From the NCBI RefSeq assembly GCF_014203015.1, contig NZ_JACHIB010000007.1, positions 63,634 to 127,633 on the forward strand: a stretch of 64,000 bases of DNA. Reading direction: 5' to 3'. Positions 60,843 through 64,000 of the stretch are shown one piece after another; position 1 is the stretch's first letter, and every line of letters starts with the position of its first letter. Source of the stretch: Castellaniella defragrans. Lineage in GTDB: Bacteria; Pseudomonadota; Gammaproteobacteria; Burkholderiales; Burkholderiaceae_B. The notes below the pieces were generated by a model. The model saw nothing but the letters and a program-made list of their open reading frames with translations. It searched no databases and was not told the DNA's origin. Position numbers and translations under genes: made by a program.

Positions 60843-62047
60843 GCCGCGCCGCCTATCTCTGCGATGGCGTGCGCACCCCCATCGGCCGCTACGGCGGCGC
60901 GCTCGCGGGCGTGCGCACCGACGATCTCGGCGCCGTCCCGCTGCAGGCCCTGATGGCGCGTCATCCGCGCCTGGACTGGGAGCGGCTGGAGGAGGTCTAC
61001 TTCGGCTGCGTCAACCAGGCGGGCGAGGACAATCGCAATGTGGCCCGCATGAGCGCGCTGCTGGCCGGCCTGCCCGTCACGGTGGCCGCGGCCACCGTGA
61101 ACCGGCTGTGCGGCTCGGGCCTGGAAGCCATTGCCGGCGCGGCGCGCGGCATCGGCATGGGCCAGCTCGATCTGGCGATTGCCGGGGGCGTGGAAAGCAT
61201 GAGCCGCGCCCCGCTGGTCATACCCAAGGCCGTTGCCGCCTTCAGCCGCCAGGCCGAGATCCACGATTCCACCATCGGCTGGCGTTTCGTCAACCCGCGC
61301 ATGAGGGAACTGTACGGCATCGACGCCATGGGCGAGACGGCCGAGAACGTCGCCGAAGAGCAGGGCGTTTCGCGGGCGGACCAGGACGCGTTCGCGCTGC
61401 GCAGCCAGCAGCGCGCCGCCAGGGCCGTGGCGGCGGGTCTTTTCGAGGGCGAGATCATCCCGGTCCGGTGTCCCGCCGGGCGGAGCGAGACCATCCTCTT
61501 CGGCCAGGACGAGCATCCGCGGCCCGACACCACGCCCGACACCCTGGCCCGGCTCAAGCCGGCCTTCCGCCGCGATGGCACGGTCACGGCCGGCAACTCC
61601 TCCGGCGTCAACGACGGCGCTGCCGCGCTGCTGGTGGCCAGCGAGATTGGAGCCGCGCAGGCCGGCCTCGAACCGCTGGCCCGCGTGACCGGCATCGCCA
61701 CGGCCGGCGTGGCCCCGCGCGTGATGGGCCTGGGCCCCGTGCCGGCGGTGCGCAAGCTGCTGCGGCAGACGGGCCTGCGCATCGCCGATTTCGACGTGAT
61801 CGAGCTCAACGAGGCCTTCGCCGCGCAGGGCCTGGCCGTCCTGCGCCAGCTGGGCCTGCCCGACGACGCCGAGCATGTGAACCCCAATGGCGGTGCCATC
61901 GCCTTCGGCCATCCCCTGGGCATGTCGGGCGTGCGCCTGGCGCTGACGGCGCTGCGCCAGCTGCAGAGGACCGGCGGGCGGCGGGCGCTGTGCACCATGT
62001 GCATCGGCGTGGGGCAGGGCATCGCGCTGGCCTTCGAGCGTGTCTGA
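60839..62047 (+). CDS. Thiolase (acyl-CoA acetyltransferase, beta-oxidation type)
   Basis: 402 residues. Nucleophilic Cys in [22 protein letters not shown], His in [14 protein letters not shown] and second Cys in [10 protein letters not shown] make a complete active site. Resembles 3-oxoadipyl-CoA/acetyl-CoA acyltransferases, so it would cleave a 3-oxoacyl-CoA. Translation is coupled to the amidohydrolase. Confidence 0.93.
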   Translation: MSRAAYLCDGVRTPIGRYGGALAGVRTDDLGAVPLQALMARHPRLDWERLEEVYFGCVNQAGEDNRNVARMSALLAGLPVTVAAATVNRLCGSGLEAIAGAARGIGMGQLDLAIAGGVESMSRAPLVIPKAVAAFSRQAEIHDSTIGWRFVNPRMRELYGIDAMGETAENVAEEQGVSRADQDAFALRSQQRAARAVAAGLFEGEIIPVRCPAGRSETILFGQDEHPRPDTTPDTLARLKPAFRRDGTVTAGNSSGVNDGAAALLVASEIGAAQAGLEPLARVTGIATAGVAPRVMGLGPVPAVRKLLRQTGLRIADFDVIELNEAFAAQGLAVLRQLGLPDDAEHVNPNGGAIAFGHPLGMSGVRLALTALRQLQRTGGRRALCTMCIGVGQGIALAFERV

Positions 62048-62063
62048 ACAGGAGAGCCCCGGC

Positions 62064-62087
62064 ATGACGCAAGAAATGCTGCTTTAG
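62064..62087 (+). other. Seven-codon minigene, possible gene remnant
   Basis: AGGAG precedes ATG 62064, which opens MTQEMLL and stops at TAG. It sits 16 bp after the thiolase stop, where a next operon gene would begin. A hairpin (62102-62126) and the MFS gene follow in the rest of the 136-bp gap. Confidence 0.3.
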
Positions 62088-62183
62088 GAACGCGCCTTCT
62101 TCCCGGCGTGGCCGTGCCGCGCCGGGCCTGCCGCATCCGATCGCATCCGATAACGACATCATCCCAATCACGAGGAGACAACC

Positions 62184-63440
62184 ATGCATTCATATCGAGA
62201 CGGCGCGCACGCGCCCTGGCAGATCGCCATTGGCGCCTGCCTGGCCCTGATCGTGGGCAACGGTCCCGTCATGCAGTTCACCTTCGGGGTCCTGATCATT
62301 CCCCTGAGCGAGGCGCTGGGGACCGATCGCGGCAGCATCTCCACCGCGCTGCTGGTCGGGCTGGTGACGACCGGCGTGGCGACGCCGTGGATCGGGCGCC
62401 TGATGGACCGCCATGGCGTGCGGCGAGTGGGCTCCTTCTGCATCCTGGCATTCGCGCTGCTGATGGCGGCCTGCGGATGGCTCGCCCACTCGGTGGCCAC
62501 CCTGATCCTGCTCTATTTCCTGGCGGGGGTGTTCGCCGCCGGGCAGACGCCGCTGGCCTACAGCAAGGCGATTACCGCCGCGTTCGACCGGCAGCGCGGC
62601 CTGGCGCTGGGCGTGGCGGCGGCCGGGGTCGGCCTCGGGACGATGCTCATGCCCATGGTGGCCCAGTGGCTGCTCAATCAGTTTGGCTGGCGGGGCGCCT
62701 ATGTGGGATTGGGGGCGATCACCGCCCTGATCGCCCTGCCGGCGTTCCGGCTGATGGTCGTGCCGCGGGCGGGAAGCGGCGCGGCCTGCGTGTCGGCGGT
62801 GTCGGCGCAGGCGGATGCGGCCGAAGCGGCGGCCCTGCCCGGCTGGTCCGCCCGGCAGGCGCGTTCGAGCGGCATCTTCTGGACGATGGCGGGCGCCTTC
62901 TTCCTGGTGGCCCTGGCGGTGTCCGGCACCATCGCCCATATCGTGCCCCTGCTGGTGGACCGCGGCGTGTCGCCGCAGGCCGCCGCGACGGCGATCAGCA
63001 CGGCGGGCCTGTCCCTGCTCGTCGGCCGGATATTCGCCGGATGGATGCTGGACCGCTGCCCGGCGCCCCATGTGGCGATCCTGTTCTTTTGCCTGCCCCT
63101 GGCCGGCCAGGCGCTCCTGCTGCTGGACCATGGCGCGTCTGCCGGCCTGATGGCGGCCGTCTTGATCGGGCTGGGGCTGGGGGCCGAAATCGACCTGATC
63201 GCCTTCATGCAGTCGCGCTACTTCGGCCGGCGGGCATTCGGTGAGATCTACGGCTATTTCTTCGCGATCTTCATGTTCGCTTCCGGGTTCGGCCCCTTTC
63301 TCATGGGACAGGCCTTCCGCGTCAGCGGCAGCTACGAGCCCTTTTTGCTGGTCTCGATGGCGGGGCTCGCGGTCGCGTGCCTGCTGATGGTGATGCTGAG
63401 CCGGCGGCCGGAGCGGGTGGCGTCCGTGGACATGGCCTGA
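62184..63440 (+). CDS. MFS transporter, organic-anion type
   Basis: 418 residues, 12 membrane helices, two halves split by a loop (about 195-230). Motif GRLMDRHGVRR and the FGVLIIPLSEALGTDRGSIS start resemble the monocarboxylate/OFA-like group that imports organic acids. GAGGAGA precedes the ATG. Likely uptake of the acid handled by the upstream ligase cluster. Confidence 0.9.
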   Translation: MHSYRDGAHAPWQIAIGACLALIVGNGPVMQFTFGVLIIPLSEALGTDRGSISTALLVGLVTTGVATPWIGRLMDRHGVRRVGSFCILAFALLMAACGWLAHSVATLILLYFLAGVFAAGQTPLAYSKAITAAFDRQRGLALGVAAAGVGLGTMLMPMVAQWLLNQFGWRGAYVGLGAITALIALPAFRLMVVPRAGSGAACVSAVSAQADAAEAAALPGWSARQARSSGIFWTMAGAFFLVALAVSGTIAHIVPLLVDRGVSPQAAATAISTAGLSLLVGRIFAGWMLDRCPAPHVAILFFCLPLAGQALLLLDHGASAGLMAAVLIGLGLGAEIDLIAFMQSRYFGRRAFGEIYGYFFAIFMFASGFGPFLMGQAFRVSGSYEPFLLVSMAGLAVACLLMVMLSRRPERVASVDMA

Positions 63441-63461
63441 ACCACCGGCCCCGCGCGCGCT

Positions 63462-63497
63462 GCCCCGGATCCGCGCGGATCCGGCGGCGTCCGGGGC
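63462..63497. terminator. Palindromic terminator region
   Basis: CCGGATCCGCGCGGATCCGG (63465-63484) is a perfect palindrome, nested in an alternative GCCCCGGA/TCCGGGGC pairing, between convergent MFS and dehydrogenase genes. Confidence 0.65.
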
Positions 63498-63506
63498 GGC
63501 GCCCGT

Positions 63507-64000
63507 TCACTTCGCCGTGAGCCGCAGCAAGCCCGCGCCGGAGCCGTCCTCGATCAGCCAGACCGCGCCGTCGGCGGCTACCGCCACGTCGCGGATGCGC
63601 CGGTCCAGCGACCAGCGGTCCGCCTGGCGGGGGATGCCGTCCTTGCCGAACGCCACCCGTACCAGGCCTTCGGCGCGCAGGCCGCCGATCAGGGCCGAGC
63701 CCTGCCAGGCGGGGAATGCCGTCCCCCGGTAGAACGCCAGGCCGGCCGGGGCGATCACCGGGGTCCAGTAGAGGCTGGGCGCGTCGAATTCGGGGCGGGT
63801 GGCGTGCCGGGGGATGGGCCAGCCGCTGTACTGGTCGCCGTTCGAGACTTCCGGCCAGCCGTAGTTGCCGCCGGGCCGGATGCGGTTCAGCTCGTCGCCG
63901 CCGCGCGGCCCCATTTCGTGTTCCCAGAGCGTGCCGTCGGGCGCGAAGGCCAGGCCGTAGGCGTTGCGGTGGCCCGTGCTCCAGGTCAGTGCGCGGATGC
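63507..64000 (-). CDS. PQQ-dependent aldose sugar dehydrogenase, C-terminal part
   Basis: Runs in from the right edge; 164 residues to the stop. Motifs STGHRNAYGLAFAPDGTLWEHEMGPRGGDELNRI and GGNYGWPEVS are hallmarks of the soluble glucose/sorbosone dehydrogenase (YliI-like) beta-propeller. Oxidises sugars in the periplasm with PQQ. The N-terminus lies outside the window. Confidence 0.9.
   Translation of the reverse strand, partial: IRALTWSTGHRNAYGLAFAPDGTLWEHEMGPRGGDELNRIRPGGNYGWPEVSNGDQYSGWPIPRHATRPEFDAPSLYWTPVIAPAGLAFYRGTAFPAWQGSALIGGLRAEGLVRVAFGKDGIPRQADRWSLDRRIRDVAVAADGAVWLIEDGSGAGLLRLTAK

Noticed and set aside
48230-63440. Integrative element with attachment sites
   Set aside because: No integrase, transposase or repeat of the tRNA-Pro end was seen in the window; kept only as a question.

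Overview
The window looks like a chromosomal segment of a high-G+C betaproteobacterium, most likely Burkholderiales and probably Alcaligenaceae (Bordetella/Achromobacter-like). The reasons are strong G/C third-position bias and familiar local gene orders: DUF3460-scpA-panC, prepilin peptidase-coaE-zapD, ubiE-(Tim44-like)-ubiJ-ubiB, phoB-phoR, and ispB followed by a tRNA-Pro gene. The genus cannot be fixed from the sequence alone. No CRISPR array, rRNA, insertion sequence or replication origin was seen.

Layout. 1-12.9 kb is mostly core metabolism and regulation: a membrane-bound PAS/GGDEF sensor (cut by the left edge), threonine deaminase ilvA, the phosphate two-component system phoB-phoR, a ubiquinone block (ubiE, ubiJ, ubiB) with a Tim44-like protein, the heptose adenylyltransferase rfaE2, a PCMT-type methyltransferase, and thiD/thiG. 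13.1-17.2 kb holds a three-gene operon of unrecognised envelope proteins: an SH3/glycine-zipper lipoprotein, a periplasmic protein with a (PQ)14 tract made of CCACAG hexamers, and a membrane-anchored protein. Its base usage is visibly less GC-extreme than its surroundings. 17.2-28 kb is a cobalamin-linked stretch: btuB-btuF under a recognisable B12 riboswitch, a tiny ORF, a large autotransporter with a metzincin-like N-terminal domain, and B12-dependent methionine synthase metH. 28-35.9 kb holds an MmyB-type regulator, an MFS exporter, DUF3460, scpA, panC (with an altered HxGH motif), a LuxR-type solo regulator, a lipoprotein, a degenerate prepilin peptidase, coaE and zapD. 35.9-45 kb is a complete mdtABC-type RND efflux operon with its NodT-type outer-membrane channel. 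45-48.2 kb has a Nudix/ThiE-like fusion, an AAA ATPase, ispB and tRNA-Pro with a clear terminator.

From 48.2 kb to 63.4 kb the window is accessory catabolism. The first unit is a polar-amino-acid-type ABC importer (four genes), a GntR/FCD regulator, and a glucarate-dehydratase-like enolase-superfamily enzyme with UxuB-like and UxuA enzymes. The importer promoter and the gntR/dehydratase intergenic region share the 10-mer TTGYATACTA, which suggests one GntR regulon. The second unit is a LysR regulator divergent from an SDR, an EntE-like aryl-AMP ligase, an ACMSD-type amidohydrolase, a thiolase and an MFS permease. A two-tier perfect inverted repeat lies in the divergent promoter. I read this as a CoA-dependent degradation route for an aromatic or similar acid. 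I do not recognise the pathway and its substrate is unknown. The window ends inside a PQQ-dependent sugar dehydrogenase.

The best candidates for something undescribed are the aryl-CoA ligase/thiolase cluster with its palindromic operator, the three-gene envelope operon at 13.2-17.2 kb, and the metzincin-like autotransporter whose expected third zinc ligand is a serine.
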